From NCBI RefSeq assembly GCF_002343915.1, contig NZ_NETK01000001.1:3358001-3422000 (forward strand): a DNA stretch of 64,000 nt, written 5' to 3'. Made by a program: the position numbers and the translations under genes. This document shows, one piece after another, positions 17,795 to 26,577 of the stretch (position 1 is its first letter; every line of letters starts with the position of its first letter). The notes beneath the pieces were generated by a model. The model saw only the letters and a program-made list of their open reading frames with translations. It had not been told where the DNA came from and searched no databases. The DNA is from Nannocystis exedens (GTDB lineage: Bacteria > Myxococcota_A > Polyangia > Nannocystales > Nannocystaceae).

Positions 17795-19061
17795 AAAACA
17801 TGTCGCGCATCCAGCCGACGAAGCGCTTGCCGAGGCCGGGGCGGCGCTCGCCGCGGGGCGGCTGGACCTCGACGGCGGCCATCGGCTGGTGGGAGGCGCC
17901 GTAGAGCACGAGGCCGACGCCGGTCGAGAACTTGGGGTCCTGGATGACCTGGGCGAACCCGCCCTCGGTCAGCGACGGCTGGCCGCGGCCGAAGCTGGCC
18001 CCGTGGACCGGCACGCCGCGGCGGACCGGCATCTGGAACACGTCCTCGACGATCTCGACCATGCCCTCCATCTGCGAGCCGCCGCCGGTGAGGACGATGC
18101 CCGAGCCGGCCATCTCCATCATCCCGGACTTCAGCAGCTCCTCCTGGGCCATCAGCAGGATCTCCTCGACGCGCGGCTCGATCACCTCGCCGAGGAAGCG
18201 GCGGGGGAACACCCGCGGCGGGCGCGGGCCGACGCCGGCCACCTCGACGGTCGCGTCGCCCTCGATCATGCTGACGAGCGCGCAGCCGTGGCGGCGCTTG
18301 ATCGCCTCGGCCTCGGCGACGCTGGTGTGCAGGCCGTGGGCGACGTCCTGGGTGATCCGGTGGCCGCCCATGACGATGACCGAGGTGAACACGTTGGTGC
18401 CCTCGGAGTAGATGGTCAGGTCGGTGGTGCCGCCGCCGATGTCGATGAGCACGACGCCGAGCTCGCGCTCGTCCTCGTGGAGCACGCTGATCGCCGAGGC
18501 CAGCGGCTGGAGCACGACCTCGACGACGTCGAGGCCGGCGCGGTTACAGCACTTGATGATGTTCTGGACGCTGGTCGTGGCGGCGGTGATGACGTGGGCG
18601 CGGACCTCCATGCGCACGCCGCTCATGCCGATCGGGTCCTTGATCTGGCCCTGGCCGTCGATCATGTACTCGAGCGGCAGGGTGTGGATGATCTGGCGGT
18701 CGAGCGGGATGTTGACCGCCTTGGCCTGCTCGATCACCCGCGCGACGTCGGCCTCGGTGACCTCGCGGTTGCGCATGCTGACCTGGCCGAGGCTGCTAAA
18801 GCCGCGGATGTGACCGCCGGCGATGCCGACGAACACCGACTGGACCTCGACGGCCGCCATCTGCTCGGCCTCCTGGATCGCCTGGGCGATGCTGTTGGTG
18901 GTCGCCTCGATGTTGACCACCACGCCCTGGCGCAGCCCCTCCGACGGACAGGTCCCGACGCCGATGATGTCGACCCCGCTCTCGGTCACCTCGCCGATGA
19001 TCGCGGCGACCTTGGTCGTGCCGATGTCGAGTCCGACGATCACTTCTCCGACTTCTGCCAT
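17793..19061 (-). CDS. ftsA: Cell division protein FtsA
   Basis: The 422-residue actin-like ATPase has 'VGLDIGTTKVAAIIGEV' (phosphate 1), the 1C domain after about residue 85, 'LIDIGGGTTDLTIY' (phosphate 2), 'GIVLTGGGSQMEGM' (adenosine motif), and a C-terminal amphipathic helix 'GKRFVGWMRDMF' that tethers it to the membrane. It binds the FtsZ tail and recruits later divisome proteins. It lies 9 bp downstream of ftsQ, the usual order. In contrast to most genomes ftsZ does not follow; a convergent DUF202 gene does. The last codons (GACATG) belong to a repeat element. Confidence 0.97.
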   Translation of the reverse strand: MAEVGEVIVGLDIGTTKVAAIIGEVTESGVDIIGVGTCPSEGLRQGVVVNIEATTNSIAQAIQEAEQMAAVEVQSVFVGIAGGHIRGFSSLGQVSMRNREVTEADVARVIEQAKAVNIPLDRQIIHTLPLEYMIDGQGQIKDPIGMSGVRMEVRAHVITAATTSVQNIIKCCNRAGLDVVEVVLQPLASAISVLHEDERELGVVLIDIGGGTTDLTIYSEGTNVFTSVIVMGGHRITQDVAHGLHTSVAEAEAIKRRHGCALVSMIEGDATVEVAGVGPRPPRVFPRRFLGEVIEPRVEEILLMAQEELLKSGMMEMAGSGIVLTGGGSQMEGMVEIVEDVFQMPVRRGVPVHGASFGRGQPSLTEGGFAQVIQDPKFSTGVGLVLYGASHQPMAAVEVQPPRGERRPGLGKRFVGWMRDMF

Positions 19062-19070
19062 GACTCGTTC

Positions 19071-20273
19071 CTAGTCGTACTTCGGGATCCCGGAAGCAAA
19101 TTTGTTGCCGGAGACGGCCTTCTTCTTCTTGCTCTTGCCCTTGGCCGGCCTGGCCGGGCCCGCCGGCGGCGGCCCCGGGGCGGCTGGCTCTTGGGCAATG
19201 TCCTTGGAGACAGGCTTGTGCGCCCCGGCGCCGCGGGCCAGCACCGCCGCCTCGGCCTCGGCGTCGAGGAAGCTGGCGACCACCCGCTCGGGCGCGCCGG
19301 GGGCGGCGTCGAGGTCGAGGTGGACCACCGCGAGCTGCTCGGCGCGCTCGCCCAGGGCCGCGCGCAGGGCGTCGAAGCGGGCCAGCTTGGGCTCGACCTC
19401 GCCGCGGCCGAGCCGCAGCGCCGCGCCGGTCTTGGCGGTGTACAGCGCGACCGACCCGCCCTCGTCGACGTGGACCTCCGACAGCCGCGGCCGCGGGGCC
19501 TGCTGGTAGGCCGTCAGCGCCTCGAGGCCGCGGCGGATCGCCGCCTGGGCCCGCGGGTCGCCGGCGACCAGCTGCTCGCGGTCGACGCCGGTGATCACCG
19601 GCAGCTCGCCGCGCTCGCCCTCCTCGAGCCGCTTGAACGGCACGCCGTCGCGGTCGATCAGGTAGAAGTAGCCCGACAGCAGCGCCGCCGCCGCCTCGTG
19701 CTCCTCGACCTCGACGATCAGCGTGTCGGGCAGCGAGCGCTGCACGCTGGCGCGCTTGACCCACGGCTCGGCGGCGATCTTGGCCTGCAGCGCGTCGGTG
19801 TCGACGGCGAGGATGTTGGTGCCCGGCTCGAGCCCGAGCAGCGTCTGCAGCCTGTCCACCGGGACATGTGGCGTCGCCTGGTAGACCAGCGACTTGGCCT
19901 CGAAGCGGGCCGAGGTGGTCACGTACTGGTAGCCGGCCTGGACCGCCAGCAGCACGCCCCACGCCAGGGTCACGGCGATCGCCAGGCGCGCGGCGAGGCT
20001 GAAGAGCCGACGCCCGCGCGCCCCCACCCGCGGGACCGCGGCGACCAGATTCTTCAGGCCCGCGCGCGGCTCGTGCACCGCCGGCTTGGCCCCCGCCCGC
20101 GGCGCGTCGACGCGGCGATTGACCCGCACGCCCGCCCGGCTCGCCGTCACCGCCGGCTTGCGCGCGACCGGCGTGGGCGCCGGCATCGGCCGCGGCCGCG
20201 CCTGCTGCACCCGTCGGTTCTGCTTGCGCGCCGGCGCGGAGTTCGCGCGAGGGCTGTTGGTGAAGAGACCCAT
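19071..20273 (-). CDS. ftsQ: Cell division protein FtsQ
   Basis: The roughly 400-residue protein has a long basic, Pro/Arg-rich cytoplasmic N-terminus (about 85 residues, longer than usual), one membrane helix ('LAARLAIAVTLAWGVLLAVQAG'-type region), the POTRA domain ('KSLVYQATPHVPVDRLQTLL', 'NILAVDTDALQAKIAAEPWV'), and the FtsQ beta domain with 'RSLPDTLIVEVEEHEAAA'. It scaffolds FtsB/FtsL in the divisome. The C-terminus is an unusual Ala/Pro/Lys-rich tail ('KGKSKKKKAVSG'). Element copies occur in the POTRA coding region (about 19851-19871) and in the tail. Start at 20273 is a judgement; longer forms exist. Confidence 0.93.
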   Translation of the reverse strand: MGLFTNSPRANSAPARKQNRRVQQARPRPMPAPTPVARKPAVTASRAGVRVNRRVDAPRAGAKPAVHEPRAGLKNLVAAVPRVGARGRRLFSLAARLAIAVTLAWGVLLAVQAGYQYVTTSARFEAKSLVYQATPHVPVDRLQTLLGLEPGTNILAVDTDALQAKIAAEPWVKRASVQRSLPDTLIVEVEEHEAAAALLSGYFYLIDRDGVPFKRLEEGERGELPVITGVDREQLVAGDPRAQAAIRRGLEALTAYQQAPRPRLSEVHVDEGGSVALYTAKTGAALRLGRGEVEPKLARFDALRAALGERAEQLAVVHLDLDAAPGAPERVVASFLDAEAEAAVLARGAGAHKPVSKDIAQEPAAPGPPPAGPARPAKGKSKKKKAVSGNKFASGIPKYD

Positions 20274-20547
20274 GGCGAAGGGAGCGAGCCTGGCGACTAT
20301 CAGGCGCCCCATGTGGGGGCAAGAATTCGGCGCCATGTGGGACTGAACATCCGCGCAAGCGCGCGCCCGCGGCGCGGCTGCGCGCGCGGCCGGCTGCGGC
20401 TCGACCTGGCGCGAAAGACAGGTCGATAACCCGCGCACGCCACGGTCGCGCGACCTGTCCCCGCAGACGAGCGAGACACGGACCGACCGCGCTCGCATCA
20501 TTCACATCGAGGTCCTCGGCCTGCGCGGAGCGGCCGGAAACTCACCT

Positions 20548-20928
20548 TCAGAACGATTGCGGCGCCTGACCGCCGCTCGGCGGCCGGCGGAGCACGCCGT
20601 ACACCGTGCCCGAGCCCGTGCTGAGCGCGGTACTGTTGGTCGCCGAGGTCATCACAGTGATCGCCTCGCCCCCCATCTTGCAGGCGCGGGGGCGGACCAT
20701 CTTGCGGAACTTCTCGTCCAGCGGGTCCATCTTCCCGACCTTGCCGATCGTCACATAACCGAGGATCTCCCATTCGCCGCCCGGCCGCATCTTCTCCAGA
20801 TCGGCCTGGATGAACTCGAGCGGACAGTTCGAGTCGCGGGGCGCAGCAAATACCATTCTTGTCTCGGAGACTTGTGAGCAGGATACCGCCGCAGCAGCGA
20901 GAAGGAGAGGGATCAAAGACCTACGCAT
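20548..20928 (-). CDS. Small uncharacterised lipoprotein
   Basis: A 126-residue protein with a lipoprotein signal ('LLLAAAAVSCSQ', Cys at about 17), then 'CPLEFIQADLEKMRPGGEWEILGYVTI' and 'RPRACKMGGEAITVMTSATN'. The two Cys might pair. This layout ('GEYELLGYV' then 'KACEMGGDAI') resembles small periplasmic lipoproteins of unknown function. It lies 275 bp upstream of ftsQ on the same strand, but the gap makes co-transcription uncertain. Confidence 0.8.
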   Translation of the reverse strand: MRRSLIPLLLAAAAVSCSQVSETRMVFAAPRDSNCPLEFIQADLEKMRPGGEWEILGYVTIGKVGKMDPLDEKFRKMVRPRACKMGGEAITVMTSATNSTALSTGSGTVYGVLRRPPSGGQAPQSF

Positions 20929-21009
20929 CGCGGCCGAGGGTACAGAGACACGCAAAGCGATGTCAATGAACCATGAACCCGAGTATCCTCGGACATTTCT
21001 TTCAGCTGT

Positions 21010-21030
21010 CCTCAGAGCTCGTTTCTGAGG
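21010..21030 (-). terminator. Hairpin after the PhyH gene
   Basis: A 7-bp stem CCTCAGA/TCTGAGG with a 7-base loop lies just downstream of the minus-strand PhyH stop. A degenerate element (ggacatttctttcagctgtcctc) overlaps it. Confidence 0.5.
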
Positions 21031-21050
21031 GATGTCGAGCGGCTGCGGCG

Positions 21051-21890
21051 CTACAGCGCGAAGTCCCCCAGCCGCGGCCGCTGCAGCCAGTTGCGCTCCG
21101 CCCACGCCGCGCCCTTCTCGGCCACGTGCATCGTGAACGCGTGGCGCGACGCCGCCGAGTGGTTGTGCGAGCTGCGGTGCGGCAGGTGGTCGTGGAACAC
21201 CACCACCGTGCCCGCGGGCACCTCGAGCGCGACCGCCTCGTCGGGCCCCGGCCAAGGCGTGGCGTCGAGCGTGCGCAGCGTGCCGGTGCGGGTGCGCCAG
21301 TCGACCTCGTAGCGCTCGCGCAGCGGCGTGCGGTGGCCGCCGGGCTGCACCCACAGGCAGCCGTTGTCGCGGTGCGCGTCCTCCAGCGCCACCCACAGGC
21401 CGGTCACGCACGCCGGCTCGCAGATCAAATACGTCGCGTCCTGATGCCAGCGAACCTCGCCGCCGATCCGCGGCTGTTTGAAAATAAACATCGTCTGCCA
21501 CAGCACCGGCGCCGCGTAGCCGAGGTCGCGCAGCAGCGCGCCGAAGCGCGGCTGGCGGCAGAACGCGCGGAACTCCGGCACGAGGTCGTGGAGCGCGTGG
21601 CCGATCTTGTTGATCGCCAGCCGCGGCGGGCACCGCAGGCGGCCCTCGGGATCCAGCGCACCCTCCTCGAGGAAGCAGCGCACGCCCTCGGCCGAGGCGA
21701 AGAACACGTCGTCGCGGCCGGCGTCGCGGTCCTTCGTGGTGAACACGGTGCGCTCGGCCTCGGGGTCGAAGCGGTCGACGATCGCCAGCGCCGCGGCGCG
21801 GATCGACGCCAGCGCGTCGGCGCCGACCAGGCTCGGCAACACCACGTAACCCTGCTCGCGGAATTCGTCGACTTGTTCGCGGCTCAGCAT
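21051..21890 (-). CDS. Phytanoyl-CoA dioxygenase (PhyH) family oxygenase
   Basis: The 279-residue protein has the Fe(II)/2-oxoglutarate fold: 'QGYVVLPSLVGADALASIR' N-terminal helix, 'VRWHQDATYL' with the HxD iron ligands, 'LWVALEDAHRDNGCLWVQPGGH' and the distal His with the oxoglutarate-binding Arg near 'LPHRSSHNHSAASRHAFTMH'. It should hydroxylate a small molecule; substrate unknown. Its start overlaps the end of the LysR gene upstream, so both are probably one transcript. Confidence 0.9.
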   Translation of the reverse strand: MLSREQVDEFREQGYVVLPSLVGADALASIRAAALAIVDRFDPEAERTVFTTKDRDAGRDDVFFASAEGVRCFLEEGALDPEGRLRCPPRLAINKIGHALHDLVPEFRAFCRQPRFGALLRDLGYAAPVLWQTMFIFKQPRIGGEVRWHQDATYLICEPACVTGLWVALEDAHRDNGCLWVQPGGHRTPLRERYEVDWRTRTGTLRTLDATPWPGPDEAVALEVPAGTVVVFHDHLPHRSSHNHSAASRHAFTMHVAEKGAAWAERNWLQRPRLGDFAL

Positions 21891-22825
21891 CGAGAAGGAT
21901 CTTTACTCGTCGCCAGCGTCTTGGCGGCGGCGAAGATCTGCTGGCGCAGCCACAGGTGGCCGGGGTCGTCCTGGTGGCGCTCGTGCCACACCTGCCGCAC
22001 CGTGAAGCCCGGGACCGCCAGCGGCGGCGCCAGCGTCCGCAGCTCGAGGGCCGGGCCGAGCCGACGCACCAGCCGCGCCGGCGTCGTCAGCACGAGGTCG
22101 GAGCTGGCGACGATCAGCGGCGCGGCCAGGAAGTGCGGCACGACCAGCGCGATCTGCCGCGCGTGCCCGAGCTCGGCCAGCTGGTCGTCGACCACGCTCT
22201 GCGACCCGCCGCGCACGCTGACCAACACGTGGCGCAGGCGCAGGTAGGTCGCCAGGTCGATGGTGCGCCGCACCGCCGGGTGGCCCTTGCGACACACGAG
22301 CACCATCTCCTCGGAGAAGAGCGCCTGCTGCTGCAGACCGGGGCTGGCGTCGAACACCACCCCGAGGGCGACGGTGATCGCGCCGGACTCGAGCGGCGCC
22401 GCCACGTCGCTGAGCTCGAGCGGGCGGACGCGCAGCTGGACCCCGGGCGCCGCCGCCGACACGCGGGCGAGCAGCGGCGGCAGCAGCACGGCCTCGATGT
22501 AGTCGGTGCTGGCGAGCACGAACTCGCGGCGGCTGGTCCTGGGGTCGAAGCGGGCCGTGTTGCTCAAGAGCGCCCCGACGTCGCGCAGGGCGGCCCGCAG
22601 CGGCACGAGCAGCTGTTCGCCGCGGGCGGTGGGGATCATCCCGCCGCGGGTGCGGACCAGCAGCTCGTCGCCGAAGGTCGCGCGCAGGCGCGCCAGCGCG
22701 TGGCTGGTGGCCGACGCGGTCAACCCCAGCCGCACGCCCGCCCGGGTCACGCTCCGCTCGCTGAGCAGCGCCTCGAGGGCGACGAGCAGGTTGAGGTCCA
22801 CCCCCTGCAGTTGCACGCCGTGCAT
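21884..22825 (-). CDS. LysR-family transcriptional regulator
   Basis: The 313-residue protein has the N-terminal winged helix 'VDLNLLVALEALLSERSVT' with 'SATSHALARLRATFGDELLVRT', then a two-lobed effector domain. The 'DLNLLVALEALL' start is that of the NodD/LeuO/PA0477-like subgroup. It is divergent from an SDR gene 69 bp away and probably controls it, the usual LysR arrangement. Its stop overlaps the PhyH start by a few bases, so PhyH and regulator are co-transcribed. Unlike the 8235 copy it is intact. Confidence 0.93.
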   Translation of the reverse strand: MHGVQLQGVDLNLLVALEALLSERSVTRAGVRLGLTASATSHALARLRATFGDELLVRTRGGMIPTARGEQLLVPLRAALRDVGALLSNTARFDPRTSRREFVLASTDYIEAVLLPPLLARVSAAAPGVQLRVRPLELSDVAAPLESGAITVALGVVFDASPGLQQQALFSEEMVLVCRKGHPAVRRTIDLATYLRLRHVLVSVRGGSQSVVDDQLAELGHARQIALVVPHFLAAPLIVASSDLVLTTPARLVRRLGPALELRTLAPPLAVPGFTVRQVWHERHQDDPGHLWLRQQIFAAAKTLATSKDPSRC

Positions 22826-22894
22826 CCTATCATGAAAACGATGCGCTTGCTGCAACTCCGCCGCGGCCGCACCATGGCGGCCGAGGACGACGAC

Positions 22895-23623
22895 ATGAGC
22901 AAGCGAATCATCCTGATCACCGGGGCGAACAAGGGCATCGGCTTCGAGAGCGCGCGACAGCTGGCGCGCGAGGGTCACACGGTCCTCGTCGCGGCGCGCG
23001 ACGGGGCCAAGGCCGAGGCCGCGGTCGCCCAGCTCGCCCGCGAGGGGCTCGGCGCCGAGGCGGTCGCGCTCGACGTCACCGACGCCGCCTCGATCGCCCG
23101 CGCGGCCGAGCAGGTCGGCGCCCGCCACGGCAAGCTCGACACGCTGATCAACAACGCCGGCGTCGCCCTCGAGCCGTGGGGCACGACCACCAGCCAGACC
23201 ACCCTCGAGCAGTGGCGCGGCACCTTCGAGGCCAACGTGTTCGGCCTGGTCGCGGTGACGCAGGCGTTCCTGCCGCTGATCCGCAAGAGCGAGGCCGGCC
23301 GGATCGTCAACGTCAGCAGCATCCTCGGCTCGCTGACCCTGCACGCCGACCCGTCGTCGCCGATCTACGCCATGAAGTCGGTCGCCTACGACTCCTCGAA
23401 GGCCGCCGTCAACCAGTACACGATCCACCTCGCCCACGAGCTCCGCGACACGCCCGTCAAGGTCAACTCCGCCCACCCAGGCTGGGTCAAGACCGACCTC
23501 GGCGGCGAGCAGGCGCCGATGGAGGTCGAAGACGGCGCGAAGACCAGCGTGTGGCTGGCCACCCTGCCCGCGGACGGCCCGACCGGCGGCTTCTTCCACA
23601 TGCGCGACCGGCTGCCGTGGTAG
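22895..23623 (+). CDS. Short-chain dehydrogenase/reductase
   Basis: The 242-residue protein has the SDR signature: 'LITGANKGIGFESARQLA' (NADPH-binding TGxxxGIG), 'LDTLINNAGV' (NNAG), catalytic Ser in 'VNVSSILGSL' and 'YDSSKAAVNQYT' (YxxxK). The 'GANKGIG' form is typical of carbonyl-reductase-like SDRs that reduce quinones and aldehydes. The ATG at 22895 follows GAGGA at good distance; an upstream ATG at 22874 is possible. It is divergent from a LysR gene that likely controls it and convergent with ftsZ. Confidence 0.93.
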   Translation: MSKRIILITGANKGIGFESARQLAREGHTVLVAARDGAKAEAAVAQLAREGLGAEAVALDVTDAASIARAAEQVGARHGKLDTLINNAGVALEPWGTTTSQTTLEQWRGTFEANVFGLVAVTQAFLPLIRKSEAGRIVNVSSILGSLTLHADPSSPIYAMKSVAYDSSKAAVNQYTIHLAHELRDTPVKVNSAHPGWVKTDLGGEQAPMEVEDGAKTSVWLATLPADGPTGGFFHMRDRLPW

Positions 23624-23647
23624 CCCGGCGGTAGCAGGAGCTGTGCG

Positions 23648-23677
23648 AAGGGACATGCCCGCTCGGGCATGTCCCTT
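23648..23677. terminator. Hairpin, 14-bp stem, element type
   Basis: Positions 23648-23661 pair perfectly with 23664-23677 around a CT loop, and TT follows. The stem contains GGACATGCCC/GGGCATGTCC. It lies 24 bp after the SDR stop and is a good bidirectional terminator candidate against ftsZ. Confidence 0.75.
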
Positions 23678-23841
23678 TTGCCGTTCGCAGGCCGGCCGAG
23701 CGGGCGGGCGCCGGTCTGCGCCGCCTTCACCTCGCGGCCCCCTTCGCGCCGTGACGGCCCGGGGCTCGGCGCGGCGAAGCGGCTCGGCGCGAGCTGTCGA
23801 GCCGGGCCGCCTGCCGGTGGCGCTCGGCGCCCGAAAGCACC

Positions 23842-23871
23842 GAGGGACATGCTCTTTCGAGCATGTCCCTC
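23842..23871. terminator. Hairpin, 13-bp stem, element type
   Basis: Positions 23842-23854 pair with 23859-23871 around TTTC; the stem contains GGGACATGCTC/GAGCATGTCCC. It lies 22 bp past the ftsZ stop, so it probably ends ftsZ transcription. Confidence 0.75.
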
Positions 23872-23893
23872 GCGTCAGGCACTCAGGCCGGCC

Positions 23894-25351
23894 TCAGCGG
23901 ATGAAGCCGTTCTCGTCGCGGCGGCGCAGGAACGCCGGGATCTCGCTCGGGTCGCTGCCGACCGCGGGCGGCTCGAGGCGCTGCGACTGGCGCACGCCCT
24001 GGTGGATCTGCTGCTGCGGGTGGACCTGCTGCTGCGGGTGGACCTGCTGCTGCGGGTGCGCCTGAGGATGCACCGGCGGGTGGACCTGCGGGGCGCTCGG
24101 CTGGCCGATCACGCCCGAGCGGGTCATGCTCGACGAGCTGGCCGAAGGGACAGGCACCGAGGCGCCGCGCTCGTGGACGCTCATGCGCTCGACCATCGAC
24201 TGGCGCAGGCTGCTGGAGCTCTGCTGCGGCTGCGGCGGCGGCTGCGGCGGGACGGCGGCGAACATCGGGTTCTGCTGCACCGGCTGCGGGCTCGGCATGC
24301 CGAACGGGACCTGCACCTGCGAGCGGCGCTTGCCCGGCGCGGTCGACATGGTCGAGCGGATGACCTGCTCGAGCTCCTCCTCGGCCGGCGCGTGACGGTC
24401 GAAGCCGGTGGCGATGACGGTGATGCGCAGCGCGTCGCCCATGTTGTGGTCGATGACCGCGCCGAAGATGATGTTGCAGTCCTCGTGGGCGGCCTCCTGG
24501 ATGAGCGAGGCGGCCTCCTCGACCTCGTGCAGCTTGAGGTCGGGACCGGCGGTGATGTTGATCAGGATGCCCTGGGCGCCGTGGATCGTGACGTCCTCGA
24601 GCAGCGGCGAGCTGATCGCCTGCTGGGCCGCCTGCAGCGCGCGGCCCTCGTCGTGGCCGATGCCCATGCCCATCAGCGCGCGGCCCTGACCGGACATGAT
24701 CGTGCGCACGTCGGCGAAGTCGACGTTGATGATGCCGGGCACGGTGATGAGGTCGGACACGCCCTGGGTCGCGTGCTGCAGCACCTCGTCGGCCAGGCGG
24801 AAGCTGTCGAGCAGGCTGGTGTTCGAGGAGGTGACCTGCAGCAGGCGGTCGTTCGGGATCGTGATCAGGGTGTCGACGGCCTTCTCGAGCTTCTCGATGC
24901 CCTGCTCGGCGAACCGCAGGCGGCGCTTGCCCTCGAAGCGGAACGGCTTGGTGACGACGCCGACGGTCAGCGCGCCCATCTCGCGCGCGATCTGGGCGAT
25001 GATCGGCGCCGCGCCCGTGCCGGTGCCGCCGCCCATGCCCGCCGTCACGAACACCATGTCGGCCCCGCGCAGCGCCTCGGCGATCTCGTCCACGCTCTCG
25101 AGCGCGGCCTCGCGGCCCTTCTCGGGGTTGGCGCCCGCCCCGAGCCCGCGAGTCACGTCCTTGCCGAGCTGGATCACCGTCGGGGCCATGCTCTTCTCGA
25201 GCGCCTGCACGTCGGTGTTCGCCGTGTAGAACTCGACGCCCTCGACCTTGTTCGTGATCATCGTATTGACGGCGTTGCCTCCCGCCCCGCCGACGCCGAT
25301 GACCTTGATCTTCGCCTGTTGAACGACTTCCTCGAGTTCGAACTGCGCCAT
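23894..25351 (-). CDS. ftsZ: Cell division protein FtsZ
   Basis: The 485-residue tubulin homologue has '[17 protein letters not shown]', the GTP-binding loop '[18 protein letters not shown]', '[22 protein letters not shown]' and the T7 loop '[14 protein letters not shown]'. After the globular core (about residue 320) comes an unusually long Gln/Pro/His-rich linker with repeated 'HPQQQV' units (about residues 440-460), then the conserved tail 'EIPAFLRRR' that binds FtsA. It forms the Z ring. Start at 25351 gives the standard 'AQFELEEV' N-terminus. It stands 3.6 kb away from ftsQA in the same orientation, with unrelated genes between. Confidence 0.98.
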   Translation of the reverse strand: MAQFELEEVVQQAKIKVIGVGGAGGNAVNTMITNKVEGVEFYTANTDVQALEKSMAPTVIQLGKDVTRGLGAGANPEKGREAALESVDEIAEALRGADMVFVTAGMGGGTGTGAAPIIAQIAREMGALTVGVVTKPFRFEGKRRLRFAEQGIEKLEKAVDTLITIPNDRLLQVTSSNTSLLDSFRLADEVLQHATQGVSDLITVPGIINVDFADVRTIMSGQGRALMGMGIGHDEGRALQAAQQAISSPLLEDVTIHGAQGILINITAGPDLKLHEVEEAASLIQEAAHEDCNIIFGAVIDHNMGDALRITVIATGFDRHAPAEEELEQVIRSTMSTAPGKRRSQVQVPFGMPSPQPVQQNPMFAAVPPQPPPQPQQSSSSLRQSMVERMSVHERGASVPVPSASSSSMTRSGVIGQPSAPQVHPPVHPQAHPQQQVHPQQQVHPQQQIHQGVRQSQRLEPPAVGSDPSEIPAFLRRRDENGFIR

Positions 25352-25419
25352 ACTGCCTGCCCACTTTCCCGTCGGGCTCCTGGCCTGACGGTCATGTGCT
25401 TCGCTTCTCGAACTACGCA

Positions 25420-25446
25420 CTTATCCGAGGCGATCGCCCATTGCAA
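25420..25446 (-). promoter_or_regulatory. Possible ftsZ promoter
   Basis: In an AT-rich patch unlike its surroundings, the minus strand reads TTGCAA (25446-25441), 15 bases, then GATAAG (25425-25420), about 70 bp before the ftsZ start. The spacer is short for sigma-70, so this is tentative. Confidence 0.3.
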
Positions 25447-25745
25447 AAAATTTGTGTTCTTCGCGAAGGTATGTAGGCCCATGTAGGTCTAGCTCATACC
25501 CACACAAACCCGGCCCAGGCGCCCGAGCGGCGGCGAATTCACCGCGGAGATCGTCAATTCGGGCGTACGGCCGGCCCCGCGGGGGGCCGACCGATGTGTC
25601 TCATGGGACAGATTTTGCCTTCCGAACGTGCGGCCGGGCCCGCCGCCTGCGAGTCCGGCTCGACGGCCTCGATCACACGCGATCGCGGCCGATCGTTTTT
25701 CAGGGAGATCGGACGCGTCGACAGCTCCGAGGCGCGCCGAGGCGG

Positions 25746-26577
25746 CTGTCCTCGCGGACAGAAAAGGTGATCAGGTTTTCAGGCCCGATCGCAGCACCAG
25801 ATCGATCGGCCAGGTTCGAGGAGCGCAGCAGGCGCGGCGACCATGCCCGAGCCCGAGAGACGGCGCAAATTTTCGGGCCTGCCGACCCCGGTGCCACGAT
25901 TGCGGGCCAACCGCCGATCCACGCATGCAGATCGGGAGCCGGTCCTCGGGGACAGGTCGTGATTGGCCCGCCAGCGGCCATCCAGGCGCCGCTGCGGCGT
26001 GGATCGGTCCTCGGGGACAGATCGGCGATCGGCGCAGCAGTCGAACCCCGCCGCCCGGCGCCGGTCCTCCGGGACAGATCCGTTGATTTCGCCCGGCGCA
26101 GCCGATCGGTCCTCCGGGACAGATCCGGCGATTCGTCCCCGACCGCACCCGGCGCCGGCGATCGGTCCTTCGGGACAGATCGAGGGATTGGTCTGCAACC
26201 CGCACCGAGCCGCGATCGGGACGGATCGGCAATTCGCCCGCAGGCCTCCATCCCGGACCGCCGAGCAGCCCGGGGACGGATCGGCGATTCGCCCGCACGC
26301 CCCCATTCCGGGCCGCCGAGCAGCCCGGGGACGGATCGGCGATTCGCCCGCACGCCTCCATCCGGACCGCCGAGCAGCCGGGGACGGATCGGCGATTCGC
26401 CCGCACGCCTCCATCCCAGGCCGCCGGCCCGGCTCCGCGGACCGATCGCCGATTCGCCCGCAGACCCCACCCGGACCGCCGAGCCGCCCGGTGACCGATC
26501 GGCGATTCGCCCGCAGGACTCATCCCAGGCCGCCGCCCGGGCGCGGACCGATCGGTGATTCACCCGCGCTCGGCGAT
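25746..26577. repeat. Long degenerate tandem array upstream of ftsZ
   Basis: The 25352-26577 gap holds no gene. From 25746 it carries element copies: CTGTCC-TCGC-GGACAG at 25746-25761, then GTCC-N4-GGACAG at about 25942, 26007, 26064, 26109 and 26165. The array passes into units keyed by (G)ATCGGCGATTCGCCCGCA at 26231, 26286, 26341, 26394, 26451, 26504 and 26557, a period of 53-57 bp. Early and late units share the order 'GGACNGATCGGCGATTCG'. GGCGA-T-TCGCC is itself a small inverted repeat. Every unit is alike over its whole length, so there are no spacers as in CRISPR. Confidence 0.85.

Noticed and set aside
25779..26414. Repeat protein on the minus strand through the ftsZ-upstream array
   Set aside because: Its repeats ('GRIADPS...') only reflect the DNA tandem repeat; no start signal, and frame breaks occur where unit length is not a multiple of three.
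25940..26577. CRISPR array
   Set aside because: The 53-57 bp units are similar over their full length, with no variable spacers, and no cas genes are near.
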